Source: Streptomyces longhuiensis (GTDB lineage Bacteria > Actinomycetota > Actinomycetes > Streptomycetales > Streptomycetaceae). From it: DNA of 64,000 nt. Each line of letters starts with the position of its first letter. Within the stretch, counting starts at the first letter, position 1. The position numbers and the translations under genes were made by a program. The notes under the pieces are model-generated. The model saw nothing but the letters and a program-made list of their open reading frames with translations, was not told the DNA's origin and ran no database searches. Below are positions 54,785 to 64,000 of the stretch, piece after piece. The DNA lies in NCBI RefSeq assembly GCF_020616555.1, contig NZ_CP085173.1, forward strand, positions 7,952,001 through 8,016,000, given 5' to 3'.

Positions 54785-55123
54785 TCACTGTCTTCGCGCG
54801 GTGCACGGTGCCGGACGAGTCGGTGAGCAGCTGATGTCGCCGGTGAGGTCGACCTCGACGATGTCGTCGATCATCTCGGCACCGAAGCGTTCGGCCTGGG
54901 CCCGCATGTTCTCCATGAGGGCCGGACCGTCGATGCCGTCGGGGAAGCCGGGGAAGTTCTCCACCTCGGTCGTGGTGGTCAGTGAGCCGCCCACGAAGAT
55001 GGAGCTGCCGAACAGCAGGGGCTTGAGCTGGGCGCGGGCGGTGTAGAGGGCGGCGGTGTATCCGGCGGGGCCGGAGCCGATGACGATGACGTCGCGTATG
55101 CCGGGCTCCGTCACGCCGCTCAT
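54785..55123 (-). pseudogene. trxB: Thioredoxin reductase N-terminal half, truncated
   Basis: Starts at ATG 55123 (ATGA overlap with arsC). FAD motif [27 protein letters not shown], then [54 protein letters not shown] frameshift follows; the other frame briefly continues [22 protein letters not shown], after which homology ends. The CxxC active site and NADPH domain are missing. In Streptomyces ars clusters this position is arsT. Confidence 0.85.
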
Positions 55124-55539
55124 GCCTCCTGCTTCGCGTCGATCTCGGCGATCAGGCCCTCGATGTGGGTCTTGATCTGATCGCGGATCGGGCGCACGGA
55201 GTCGACGCCCTTGCCCGCCGGGTCCTCGAGGGCCCAGTCGAGGTATTTCTTGCCGGGGAAGATCGGGCAGGCGTCGCCGCAGCCCATGGTGATGACGTAG
55301 TCGGATGCCTGGACGGCCTCGGTGGTGAGGATCTTCGGCTTCTGGTCGGAGATGTCGACGCCGACCTCCTTCATGGCCTCGACCGCGGCGGGGTTGACCT
55401 GGTCGCCGGGGATCGAGCCGGCGGAGCGGACCTCGATCCGGTCGCCCGCGAGGTCGGTGAGGAATCCGGCGGCCATCTGCGAGCGTCCGGCGTTGTGGAC
55501 GCAGACGAACAGGACGGAGGCGAGCGGGGAGGAGGGCAT
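55120..55539 (-). CDS. arsC: Arsenate reductase (LMW-phosphatase type)
   Basis: 139 residues. Catalytic loop VCVHNAGRS (Cys-x5-Arg), second functional Cys region [21 protein letters not shown], and the Asp of the PTP fold in DPAG. Reduces arsenate to arsenite for export by Acr3. Usually uses thioredoxin or mycothiol; the adjacent thioredoxin reductase is broken. Confidence 0.9.
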   Translation of the reverse strand: MPSSPLASVLFVCVHNAGRSQMAAGFLTDLAGDRIEVRSAGSIPGDQVNPAAVEAMKEVGVDISDQKPKILTTEAVQASDYVITMGCGDACPIFPGKKYLDWALEDPAGKGVDSVRPIRDQIKTHIEGLIAEIDAKQEA

Positions 55540-55607
55540 GGGCTCTTCCTTCGTAACGTGGGGCGAGTAGCTCCACAGGCGGTGACGACAGGGGATGACG
55601 GGAGATC

Positions 55608-56243
55608 TCAGGCGGTGATCGGCAGCGAGTCGAGCAGTTCGGTGATGTGCGCGTCGATCGCGTCGTGAATGGTGCGTACGACGGCGATCGGGGCGCCTTC
55701 GAGGGCGGCGACGGGCCAGTCCAGGTAGCGGCGGCCGTCCACGACAGGGCAGGCGTCGCCGCAGCCCATCGTGATCACGATGTCGGCGGCTTGGACCACC
55801 TCGTCGGTCAGCGGCTTGGGGAAGGCGGTCTCCCCGGACGGGACGCCTGCTTCGGTGAGGACCTGGGCCACCGCCGGCTCGATGGCCGCGGCGGGATGGG
55901 TGCCGGCGGACGACACCGTCACATGTCCCTGGGCGCGGTGGGCGAGCAGGGCCGCGGCGAGCTGTGAGCGTCCGGCGTTGCGGCTGCAGACGAACAGCAC
56001 CCGGGGCAGTCCGCTGTCCGGCGATCCCTCGGTGTGTGCGAGTGCGTCCAGGCGTTCGGCCGTCAGGCGCTCTGTCAGGACGACCAGGTGCGTGGTGACG
56101 CGGGCGGTCGCGGCCAGGCGCTCGTAGGAGTCGGTGATGACCTTCTGCACGGTCTCCGTGGAGAAGCGGCCGCGGTGCGAGGTGACCAGGCGTGCGGCGC
56201 CTGTGGCGAGACGCTCATCGGGCAGGACGCGGGACGGGGACAT
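55608..56243 (-). CDS. arsC: Arsenate reductase with N-terminal three-helix domain
   Basis: 211 residues from ATG 56243 (GGGGG 6 nt upstream). An N-terminal helical domain ([41 protein letters not shown]) precedes a LMW-phosphatase ArsC domain with VCSRNAGRS and [22 protein letters not shown]. This fusion is the form found in actinobacterial arsenate-mycothiol transferases. Lies 69 nt upstream of the other arsC and divergent from arsR. Confidence 0.87.
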   Translation of the reverse strand: MSPSRVLPDERLATGAARLVTSHRGRFSTETVQKVITDSYERLAATARVTTHLVVLTERLTAERLDALAHTEGSPDSGLPRVLFVCSRNAGRSQLAAALLAHRAQGHVTVSSAGTHPAAAIEPAVAQVLTEAGVPSGETAFPKPLTDEVVQAADIVITMGCGDACPVVDGRRYLDWPVAALEGAPIAVVRTIHDAIDAHITELLDSLPITA

Positions 56244-56286
56244 GAGAACCCCCTTCGGCGAGTCCCAGGAGATCAGCACCGACTGG

Positions 56287-56317
56287 TATCAGTGCAGAGT
56301 GATGTGAGAGTATCAGT
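56287..56317. promoter_or_regulatory. Repeated TATCAGT motifs in the arsC-arsR gap
   Basis: TATCAGT occurs at 56287-56293 and 56311-56317, 24 bp apart, just before arsR. Possible ArsR binding or -10 elements for the divergent genes. Confidence 0.4.
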
Positions 56318-56319
56318 CC

Positions 56320-56625
56320 ATGCTGACTTCAGTCGACACTGATGTGATCCGGGTCCTGGGCGACCCGCTCCGCCTGAAAATCGTCACTCTGCTCGCCCAA
56401 GAGACGCTCTGTACGACGCACCTGGTGGAGGAGACCGGAGCCAAGCAGACCAACCTCTCCAACCACCTGAAGGTGCTGCGCGAGGCCGGCCTGGTGGAGA
56501 CGGAGCCGTGCGGCCGCTTCACTTACTACAAGCTGTGCCCCGAGGTCCTGGCCGGCTTGTCAGAGCAGTTCGCCGAGCTCGCCGCGTCGGCCCGTACCGC
56601 CGCCGGCAACAAGAGGGCCTGCTGA
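56320..56625 (+). CDS. arsR: ArsR-family arsenic-responsive repressor
   Basis: 101 residues. VIRVLGDPLRLKIVTLLAQETLCTTHLVEETGAKQTNLSNHLKVLREAGLVETEPCGRFTYYKL is a complete ArsR winged helix. Cysteines at 31 and in EPCGRF and KLCP are possible arsenite ligands. Stop overlaps the acr3 start (TGATG). Confidence 0.9.
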   Translation: MLTSVDTDVIRVLGDPLRLKIVTLLAQETLCTTHLVEETGAKQTNLSNHLKVLREAGLVETEPCGRFTYYKLCPEVLAGLSEQFAELAASARTAAGNKRAC

Positions 56626-57737
56626 TGAGCCGCACCGACACGACCCCGCAGACCGGCCAGGGTGCGGCGTCCGGCGCCGGCATAGTCGCCAAGCTCTCCA
56701 CTCTCGACCGCTACCTCGCGGTGTGGATCCTCATCGCGATGGGTGTCGGGCTGGGTCTGGGGCGCCTGATCCCGGGTCTGAACGACGCCCTGGTGAAGGT
56801 CGAGATCGGCGGCGTCTCGCTGCCGATCGCGCTCGGCCTGCTCGTGATGATGTACCCGGTCCTCGCGAAGGTGCGCTACGACAAGTTCGACACGGTCACC
56901 GGCGACAAAAGGCTGATGGTGTCGTCGCTGGTCATCAACTGGATTGTCGGCCCGGCGGTGATGTTCGCCCTGGCGTGGATCTTCCTGCCGGACCTGCCTG
57001 AGTACCGCACCGGCCTGATCATCGTCGGCCTGGCCCGCTGCATCGCCATGGTCATCATCTGGAACGACCTGGCCTGTGGTGATCGTGAAGCAGCCGCGGT
57101 CCTGGTCGCCCTGAACTCGGTCTTCCAGGTCATCGCCTTCGGCCTGCTGGGCTGGTTCTACCTCGACCTGCTGCCGAAGTGGCTGGGCCTGGGCGACGGG
57201 CAGAGCCTGGACATCTCCATGTGGAAGATCGCACTGAACGTGGTCATCTTCCTCGGCATCCCGCTGGTCGCGGGCTTCCTGACGCGCCGCGTCGGTGAGA
57301 AGAAGCTCGGCCGCCAGAAGTACGAGTCCGACTTCCTTCCGAAGATCGGCCCTTGGGCCCTCTACGGCCTGCTCTTCACGATCGTCATCCTCTTCGCCCT
57401 GCAGGGGAAGACGATCACTTCGCAGCCGGTGGACGTCGTGCGGATCGCGCTGCCGCTGCTGGTCTACTTCGCCGTCATGTTCTTCGGAACGTTCCTTCTG
57501 GGCAAGGGCCTCGGCCTGGCCTACGAACGCACGGCGACCCTCGCCTTCACGGCGGCCGGCAACAACTTCGAGCTGGCCATCGCGGTCGCCATCGCCACTT
57601 TCGGGGTGACAAGTGGGCAGGCACTGTCGGGCGTCGTCGGCCCACTCATCGAGGTACCGGTACTGATCGGCCTCGTGTACGTCGCTTTGGCATGGCGCAA
57701 GAAGTTCACCGCGTCCGCGATCAGTACACCTGTATGA
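56625..57737 (+). CDS. acr3: Arsenite efflux permease, ACR3 family
   Basis: 370 residues, ten membrane helices. ACR3 landmarks: SLPIALGLLVMMYPVLAKVRYDKF, GLARCIAMVIIWNDLACGD with the conserved Cys, and FTAAGNNFELAIAVAIATFG. Exports arsenite across the cell membrane. Co-transcribed with arsR. Confidence 0.93.
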   Translation: MSRTDTTPQTGQGAASGAGIVAKLSTLDRYLAVWILIAMGVGLGLGRLIPGLNDALVKVEIGGVSLPIALGLLVMMYPVLAKVRYDKFDTVTGDKRLMVSSLVINWIVGPAVMFALAWIFLPDLPEYRTGLIIVGLARCIAMVIIWNDLACGDREAAAVLVALNSVFQVIAFGLLGWFYLDLLPKWLGLGDGQSLDISMWKIALNVVIFLGIPLVAGFLTRRVGEKKLGRQKYESDFLPKIGPWALYGLLFTIVILFALQGKTITSQPVDVVRIALPLLVYFAVMFFGTFLLGKGLGLAYERTATLAFTAAGNNFELAIAVAIATFGVTSGQALSGVVGPLIEVPVLIGLVYVALAWRKKFTASAISTPV

Positions 57738-57899
57738 CTCTGGAGCACATCGAGGTGCGGTGGCCCACGGGCCCGGGCGGCTTGCCGTCGGCCACCGCCC
57801 GTGCTGCCGGGTCGGGGCTCCGCCATTTCCGCGCCCGGGCCCTGCCTGCGTCTGCGGCGTCAGAGGCTCTTTGCGGGGTGAACGCGCGCAAGGCGAGGG

Positions 57900-58406
57900 T
57901 CAGTCAGGTGCTGCCGCTGGAAGGTCCTTGCTGAACCAGTGATCCGCCTTGCCGTGGCCCTCGTACGGCTCGGTCTCCTGATAGCCGTGCCGGGAGTACA
58001 ACGTCCGAGCCTCGATGAGCTGGCTGTTGGTCTCGCAGACGATCCGGGTCGCACCCAGTCGCCTGGCTGTCTCCTCGACAGCCCTCAGCAGGCCGCGCCC
58101 CAGTCCCAATCCGCGTCCGGCAGGGCGCACGTACATGCGCTTGAGCTCCGCGGTGGCCGTGGGCGAGTCCAGTATCCGCACCCCTGCGCAGCCCAGGAAA
58201 TCTCCTCGTTCATTTCGTGCGACGAGGAACGCGCCGCCGGGCGGGCTGAGATTGAGGTGCGGGTCCGTTGCCAGCACAGCATGAAGTTCTGCATCGGTGG
58301 CGGCACGGCCCAGTACCCGCCGCCCCATCTCGGTGAAGTATTCGTGCATCACCTCGTCGACGCCCGCGCGGAGAACTGGTTCGGCTCCGATAGTCCAAGT
58401 AGGCAT
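57900..58406 (-). CDS. GNAT-family N-acetyltransferase
   Basis: 168 residues. GNAT acetyl-CoA site RMYVRPAGRGLGLGRGLLRAVEETARRLG, and ARTLYSRHGYQETEPY near the end. Embedded in the ars cluster on the opposite strand to acr3, 53 nt from the second arsR and probably co-transcribed with it. Acetyltransferases in ars clusters can inactivate arsenic-containing antibiotics, but the substrate cannot be told here. Confidence 0.8.
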   Translation of the reverse strand: MPTWTIGAEPVLRAGVDEVMHEYFTEMGRRVLGRAATDAELHAVLATDPHLNLSPPGGAFLVARNERGDFLGCAGVRILDSPTATAELKRMYVRPAGRGLGLGRGLLRAVEETARRLGATRIVCETNSQLIEARTLYSRHGYQETEPYEGHGKADHWFSKDLPAAAPD

Positions 58407-58459
58407 GCACGTATCGTCCCGGGCCGGCCCGCGGCCGTCCATGGCCGTGCTGACGGAAC

Positions 58460-58846
58460 TCAACTGCCTGGGCTGCAAGCTTGGTTGCGCAGATCGAGCA
58501 TGGCCGACATCGCTGCCACGACCGAGGGTGCGACGCGGTAGTACACCCAGGTGCCGCGCCGTTCGGACGTGAGCAGTCCGGCGTCCTTCAGCTTCTTCAG
58601 GTGGTGGGAGACGGTCGGCTGGGAGACGCCGACGTCGGAGATGTCGCACACGCACGCCTCGCCGCCCGCGTGCGAGGCGACCTTGGAAAACAGCCGCAGC
58701 CGCACGGGATCGGACAGGGCCTTGAACATCATGGCCATCTTCTCCGCGTCCGCCTGCGACAGCTCCCCGGCGGTGATCGGCGGGCAGCACGGCACCACAG
58801 CCTCGCCGTCCAGCACCGTCAGCTCGACAACCTTTGAATTCGACAT
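58460..58846 (-). CDS. arsR: ArsR-family regulator, second copy
   Basis: 128 residues from ATG 58846. AMMFKALSDPVRLRLFSKVASHAGGEACVCDISDVGVSQPTVSHHLKKLKDAGLLTSERRGTWVYYRV has the As(III)-binding CVCD motif in the recognition-helix region, and CCPP near the N-terminus. Divergent from the small gene and arsO. Confidence 0.9.
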   Translation of the reverse strand: MSNSKVVELTVLDGEAVVPCCPPITAGELSQADAEKMAMMFKALSDPVRLRLFSKVASHAGGEACVCDISDVGVSQPTVSHHLKKLKDAGLLTSERRGTWVYYRVAPSVVAAMSAMLDLRNQACSPGS

Positions 58847-58849
58847 ACG

Positions 58850-58895
58850 TCTATGTTGACACTCGTCGATGCGAGTGCCAAGCTCCAGACATAGA
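58850..58895. promoter_or_regulatory. Candidate ArsR operator
   Basis: TCTATGT (58850-58856) and ACATAGA (58889-58895) form a wide dyad; between them CACTCG/CGAGTG make an inner inverted repeat. Located in the divergent gap. Confidence 0.5.
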
Positions 58896-58919
58896 CAGAC
58901 ATCGAAACAAGGGATGGTC

Positions 58920-59090
58920 GTGACCGCGCTGATCCGCACCGCCCTCAACGCCGCCCGGGCCCGCCGCACGGTTCGTCATCTGGCCGGCGTCACCTTCTGC
59001 GACAGCCGTGCTCAGGTCTGCGACAGCTCCCGCCACGCCACGGCCCACCAGCGGCGCGCCCAGATGTCCGCGCTCTCCTTCGCCCGCTGA
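58920..59090 (+). CDS. Small conserved protein preceding arsO
   Basis: 56 residues from GTG 58920 (AAGGG about 6 nt upstream; ATG 58914 is the alternative). TALIRTALNAARARRTVRHLAGVTFCDSRAQVCDSSRHATAHQRRAQ is basic with a CDS...VCDSS pair. Short proteins with this pattern occur ahead of flavoprotein or redox genes in Streptomyces. Function unknown; probably co-transcribed with arsO. Confidence 0.6.
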   Translation: MTALIRTALNAARARRTVRHLAGVTFCDSRAQVCDSSRHATAHQRRAQMSALSFAR

Positions 59091-59122
59091 TTCCTCCCAC
59101 CCACTTCAGGAGACCGACCGTC

Positions 59123-60496
59123 ATGAGTGAGCAGCAGCTCCCCGTCGTCGTCATCGGAGCCGGACCCGCCGGGCTCGCCGCGGCAGCCCATCTCCACGAG
59201 CGCGGTATCGGGCACTTGGTTCTGGAATCCGGTCCTGCCGCCGCGTCCGCCGTGCGCGAATGGTCGCACGTGCGGCTGTTCTCCACCTGGGGTGAACTCG
59301 TCGACCCGGCGGCCGAGAAGCTCCTCGAGCCGACCGGCTGGACCAAGCCCGACGCCGCCGCCTATCCCACGGGAGGCGACTGGGCCGACGAGTACCTCCA
59401 GCCGCTCGCCGACGCCTTGGGCGAGCAGGTCCGCTACGAGGCCGCGGTCACCGGTGTCTCCCGCGCGGGGCGTGACCGCATCGTCGACGCCGACCGTGAG
59501 AGTCAGCCGTTCGTCGTCCACTTCACCACCCCCGCAGGCGAGGAACGCGCCTTCGCCAGCGCCGTCATCGACGCCTCCGGCACCTGGACCACGCCCAGCC
59601 CCGCCGGCGCGAGCGGCCTGCCGGCCCTCGGGGAAACGACCGCGGCCGACCGGATCACCTACCGCGTTCCCGACTTGAAGGACCCGGCCGTGCGGGCTCG
59701 TTACGCGGGTAAGCGCACCGCCGTGATCGGTTCCGGCGCGTCCGCGTTCACGGCCCTGGCCTCCCTGGCCGAGCTCGCCAAGGACGACGCCGGCGCGCAC
59801 GCGGTGTGGATCCTGCGGCGCGGCATCAGCGGGTCCACCTTCGGCGGTGGCAGCGCCGACCAGCTCCCGGCCCGCGGCGCACTCGGCCTGGCCGCGAAGG
59901 CCGCCGTGGACAACGGCTACGCGGACGCGGTCATCGGCTTCCGCACCGAGGCGGTCGAGCGCGATGCGGACGGCCGGCTGATCCTCGTCGGTGAGGACGG
60001 CCGCCGCCTGGACCCGGTCGACGAGGTCATCGTCCTGACCGGCCTGCGCCCGGACCTGTCGTTCCTGTCCGAGCTGCGCCTGGGCCTGGACGAGCGCCTT
60101 CAGGCCCCGGTCGAGCTGGCCCCGCTGATCGACCCCAACCAGCACTCCTGCGGCACCGTCTACCCCCACGGGCACCGCGAGCTCTCCCACCCCGAGCAGG
60201 ACATCTACCTGGTCGGCATGAAGTCCTACGGCCGTGCCCCCACCTTCCTGGCCATGACCGGCTACGAGCAGGTCCGTTCCGTCGTCGCCGCCATCGCCGG
60301 GGACACAGAGTCCGCCGACCACGTCGAACTCACCCTGCCCGAGACCGGGGTGTGTGGCGGCGCCGGACTCTTCGACGACCCCGCCGCAGAGCAGAGCGAG
60401 GGCGGAGGCTGCTGTGCCCCCGCGCCCGCCGTTGTGCAGATCAGTGTGGGCGCAGGCGCTGCCCTCACCGTTGAGGAGTCGTCCTCGGGCGGCTGA
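59123..60496 (+). CDS. arsO: Flavin-dependent monooxygenase-like ArsO
   Basis: 457 residues. FAD motif VVVIGAGPAGLAAAAHLHERG, NADPH motif AVIGSGASAFTALASLAEL, and the flavoprotein VIDASGTW and LTGLRPD segments. Ends with a cysteine-rich stretch (GVCGGAGLF, GGGCCAPAP) that could bind arsenic. Resembles the arsO gene of Streptomyces ars clusters; exact reaction is not established. Confidence 0.82.
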   Translation: MSEQQLPVVVIGAGPAGLAAAAHLHERGIGHLVLESGPAAASAVREWSHVRLFSTWGELVDPAAEKLLEPTGWTKPDAAAYPTGGDWADEYLQPLADALGEQVRYEAAVTGVSRAGRDRIVDADRESQPFVVHFTTPAGEERAFASAVIDASGTWTTPSPAGASGLPALGETTAADRITYRVPDLKDPAVRARYAGKRTAVIGSGASAFTALASLAELAKDDAGAHAVWILRRGISGSTFGGGSADQLPARGALGLAAKAAVDNGYADAVIGFRTEAVERDADGRLILVGEDGRRLDPVDEVIVLTGLRPDLSFLSELRLGLDERLQAPVELAPLIDPNQHSCGTVYPHGHRELSHPEQDIYLVGMKSYGRAPTFLAMTGYEQVRSVVAAIAGDTESADHVELTLPETGVCGGAGLFDDPAAEQSEGGGCCAPAPAVVQISVGAGAALTVEESSSGG

Positions 60497-60511
60497 TGCC
60501 CTTGGCAGAGG

Positions 60512-61143
60512 GCATCGATCCAGCTCCACGCCGCAGCGGCCCGACCTGGCGCGAGTTCCTGACCGCGCAAGCCGAAGGCATCATCGCCCGCGACTTCGTC
60601 CACATCGACCTGGTTGATCTGCGCCGGGTGTACGTGCTCGTGTTCCTCGAGCACGGCACACGTCGGCTGCACATCGCGGGAGTGACTGCCCGTCACAGCG
60701 GGCCCTGGATGGTGCAAGGGGCGAGAAACCTTGCCGTTGAGTGGGGTATCCGGGCGGACTCGCTGCGTTTCTTGCTCCGAGACCGGGGCGCGAAGTACAC
60801 CGAGTCTTTCGACGCGGTCTTCGCGGCCGGCGACATCCAGACTGTGAGGACCGCGCCGCGGCTCCTCGGATGAATGCCCACTGTGAACGGGGTATCGGCA
60901 CCCTGCGGCCCGTGGGCCTCGACCACCTCTTGATCTGGAACGAGTTCCACGCCCGGCATGTCCTCGATGAGTAACCCGGCATTACCACGGTCATCGCCCC
61001 CGCCAGGCTCGCCGGCAGCTCCCTCCCCTGGCCCGGGAGCCCTGGCCCGGGAGCACCCGACACCCATGTCGCCCCGTCCGCTCACCGGGTTCTACGCACC
61101 CGAATACTCGGCGGCGTGATCAACGAGTACAGATATGCCGCCT
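60512..61143 (+). pseudogene. Integrase-type transposase, C-terminal part, frameshifted
   Basis: TWREFLTAQAEGIIARDFVHIDLVDLRRVYVLVFLEHGTRRLHIAGVT carries the first catalytic Asp, and FLLRDRGAKYTESFDAVFAAG the second. After a frameshift NAHCERGIGTLRPVGLDHLLIWNEFHARHVLDE contains the Glu region. A final LGGVINEYRYAA matches the family end. The N-terminus is missing and the middle of the C-terminal part is garbled. Confidence 0.85.
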
Positions 61144-61342
61144 GACCATGGGTGATGAGTTTCCGAACGGCGCACGATGCGTACGGTCCGAGGGCACCGA
61201 ACCCGCGATGCGGGACGAGGCGAGCCCGTAGATGACGGGCACGCGCCTGACGTTGTGGCGGGCCGTCGTCACGGAGATCTCGCCCCTCCGACGCCGGCGC
61301 CGATGCTGACCGCTTGGCCCCGGCGCGACGGGCGTCGGCACG

Positions 61343-62800
61343 TTACTTGACGATCTCCAGCACCGCCATCATGCCCGCGTCCTCATGGTTGAGGATGTGG
61401 CAGTGAAGCACGGTCTTGCCGGTGTAGTTCTTGAAGTGGGTCCGGACGACGATCTTCCCCTTGGCGGGCACGCTCGCCGTGTCCTGCAAGCCGTGGCCGT
61501 GGTGCGGTCGGCCGTTGATGCTCATCAACTGGAATTTGTTGACGTGCACGTGGAACGAGTGTTCCTCGTTGCTGTCGTTGCGCACGATCCACTCCTCGAC
61601 CGTGTTCAGCTTGGACCGGACGTCCACTCGGTTCGGATCGAACTGCTTGCCGTTGATGTAGAACTTGCTGCCGTCCTTGTTCTCGGAGAACACGAGGGTG
61701 CGCCGGGCGGCGATCGCCGAGTGGCTCAGGTCCGTGACCGGCGCGAAGGCTGAGGTGGGCAGGGCCGCCGGGTGCGCGGAAGGTCCTTCGGAGACCAGGG
61801 TTGCCAGGGTTGCCTGCGGGAACGTGTTGCCGGCCGGTCCGGTGTTGTAGGCGAGCGTCTGCAGCTGGGTACGGCCGGTCGGGCCGCCCTGTACGAGCAC
61901 GTCGAAGCGTGCGCCTGCCGCGAGTAGGAGCGAGTCGGCCGTCCAGATCCGGTCGACGGGGGTGCCGTCGTGGGCGATCACATGGAACCGCTGACCCTGC
62001 AGGCGGATCTTGTAGTAGATGTTGGCGCTGATGTTGGCCAGCCGCCACAGCTGGGTCTCACCCGGCCGGATGCGGATGGTCGGGTTCAGCTGACCGTTGA
62101 CGGTGCGATTGGTGGACGCGCCGATGTGCAGGTTCTGGGTCCGGACCGCATCACCCTGGACCTGGAAGTCCTTGAGCCCGATGACGTGCTCGGTGATGTG
62201 TCGCAGCTTCGCCGGCAGGTACTCCTGCAGCCCGTCGACGATCAGGACGCCCGACATGCCCCCGGCGACCTGCGGTGCCGAGAGCGAGTGTGCATGCGAG
62301 TGGTACCAGTAGGTGCCGGGCCGCAGGGTGTTCGGAAACTGGTATGCGTAGTGAAACGTCTGGCCGGGATGGATATGGACGAAGATGTTGTCGGAGTTGC
62401 CGCTCGGCGACACATGAAGCCCATGAACATGCAGATTGGTGAACTCGTTCAGCGAGTTCTTCATCGACAGGTCCACCTTGTCCCCCGGCCGGATGCGCAG
62501 CGTGGGAGGCATGTAACTGCCGTTGTAGGTGAGGGCCCACAGCTTGCGGCCGCCCACCTCGACCTTTCGCCTCTCCACGACGAGTTCCACCCGCAGGACC
62601 CCGTTGTGGCTCACGATCTGCGCAGGCTCCTTCAGTGGCGCGCCCTGCGCAACCGCCGGCGACTGCAGGGGGACAGCCACCGGCTGCGCCTGCGCCGGTT
62701 CCCGCTCCGGCGGCTGCTCGCCGGAACAGCCACCGACCAGGAGGGCGATGACAACAACGACGGCAGTGGCCAGTTCGGGCAGCTTGAACCGAGACCGCAT
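61343..62800 (-). CDS. Multicopper oxidase lipoprotein
   Basis: 485 residues from ATG 62800. Lipobox LLVGGC (Cys25). Copper ligands occur as two N-terminal pairs, HVHGLHVS and YWYHSHAHS, and two C-terminal pairs, HSFHVHVNKF and VLHCHILNHEDAGMM, the last with the type 1 Cys. Three cupredoxin domains are present. Bound to the outer membrane face; it may oxidise Cu(I), phenolics or another metal. Its position next to the ars cluster suggests a metal-stress role. Confidence 0.9.
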   Translation of the reverse strand: MRSRFKLPELATAVVVVIALLVGGCSGEQPPEREPAQAQPVAVPLQSPAVAQGAPLKEPAQIVSHNGVLRVELVVERRKVEVGGRKLWALTYNGSYMPPTLRIRPGDKVDLSMKNSLNEFTNLHVHGLHVSPSGNSDNIFVHIHPGQTFHYAYQFPNTLRPGTYWYHSHAHSLSAPQVAGGMSGVLIVDGLQEYLPAKLRHITEHVIGLKDFQVQGDAVRTQNLHIGASTNRTVNGQLNPTIRIRPGETQLWRLANISANIYYKIRLQGQRFHVIAHDGTPVDRIWTADSLLLAAGARFDVLVQGGPTGRTQLQTLAYNTGPAGNTFPQATLATLVSEGPSAHPAALPTSAFAPVTDLSHSAIAARRTLVFSENKDGSKFYINGKQFDPNRVDVRSKLNTVEEWIVRNDSNEEHSFHVHVNKFQLMSINGRPHHGHGLQDTASVPAKGKIVVRTHFKNYTGKTVLHCHILNHEDAGMMAVLEIVK

Positions 62801-63491
62801 TACCTCTCCACTCCTGGGACTCCCACATCGCACGTAGGTCACTCCCAGCAAGCACGTGGTCGCGCCTGTGCGCTACCCCGGTGGAGCGTTCGCGCGACAC
62901 AGCCACCCTCGATGTACGGACGTCGCCAGGGGCTGCGGGCGGGACGGCGGTCCTTCTCGCGCCACAGAGCGAGGAGGGATGGCCAGACACACGTTGCCCG
63001 GCGTCAGTGACGCGCGCAACACGATCGGCACCGGCGTGCGCAGGTTGCAGCGCGGAAAGTACCCGCTGTCGCCAGGACGCGCCCGCCTTCTACGGATGCC
63101 CTCTCAGGCCCGCCGGTCGTCCCGGTCAAGGATCTCGGAGGTCAGCAGTCCAGGGACACGTTGGCAACGAAGGCCGCATCGTCGCCCATCAGCTGGGTGC
63201 AGGCGAGGACGCCGAAGACGATGGAGGTGACGCCGCCCGACAGCCGGCGGCGACGCGCTTCAAGGCACACCCTCAAGGCGATCGGAGAACGGGCGGGCAT
63301 CCCGACACCACCGGCCTCGGCGAAGGGCTCGGCGTAGTTCAGCAGGCCGCGCCTCCGGCAGCGCCGGCAGGTCGAGCGCGGGCATGATCACGGACGTGCC
63401 GCCAGCCTGGTCAACCCGGTTCAGGGAGACGGCGTCGTGGCCGACCTCGCCATGGACTCGGGTGTACCTCAGCCTGATCGCGGCGCTGGAG
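62801..63491. other. No supported gene
   Basis: About 690 bp. Minus-strand pieces such as VTSIVFGVLACTQLMGDD (about 63220) and TSVIMPALDLPALPE (about 63390) look like decayed coding sequence, but no frame is complete and I cannot name the source. Confidence 0.4.

Positions 63492-64000
<509 letters not shown>

Overview
The window is high-GC DNA with overlapping start/stop codons, GTG/TTG starts and gene families typical of Streptomyces or a close actinomycete. No rRNA or complete tRNA is visible.

Positions 1-30.7 kb form a mosaic accessory region. It is littered with broken transposases: integrase-type (IS3/IS481-like) fragments at 1-343, 6.5-6.8, 25.8-26.3 and 27.3-27.8 kb, and an IS1380 piece at 15.6-16.0 kb. 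One intact IS5-family element (10735-11623) has split a membrane-protein gene that can be rejoined exactly. Between these lie a BRCT protein, a NucA/NucB-type secreted DNase, a membrane-anchored NTPase with nearly identical TPR repeats, a DUF4240 protein, a two-gene GIY-YIG/PD-(D/E)XK nuclease operon (13660-15557), and an HsdS-like protein near an 1811-residue GHKL ATPase with a C-terminal DUF3883-type nuclease fold (17583-25543). A WXG100-like/RNase A-like toxin/CdiI-like immunity cassette sits at 27.9-30.2 kb. The region ends at a 43-bp 3' piece of a tRNA-Pro(GGG) gene followed by a strong terminator (30714-30809). I read this as the att end of an integrative element lying to its left.

Positions 31-52.4 kb carry catabolic genes for plant-type aromatic compounds. 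A MarR regulator with a large dyad operator faces SDR, amidohydrolase, acyl-CoA ligase and MaoC hydratase genes, resembling the phenylpropanoid side-chain-shortening sets phd and cou of Corynebacterium and Rhodococcus. Next come a PaaX regulator, then a leftward operon of two 2-hydroxyacyl-CoA dehydratase/benzoyl-CoA-reductase-like subunits, a CaiB-type CoA transferase, a second PaaX and a P450. Divergent to this is a branched-chain-amino-acid-type ABC importer with permease and ATPase fused, followed by a second P450. Both P450s lack the canonical I-helix acid/threonine pair. A MarR/queD/alpha-beta hydrolase unit with a 19-bp palindrome suggests flavonol degradation.

Positions 52.4-64 kb hold more transposase wreckage, a TetR-controlled unknown gene and an arsenic-resistance cluster: two arsC, truncated trxB/arsT, arsR-acr3, a second arsR, arsO and a GNAT acetyltransferase. 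A multicopper oxidase lipoprotein follows, and the right edge is again an integrase-type transposase. The island combines defence, toxin/immunity, aromatic catabolism and metalloid resistance genes.
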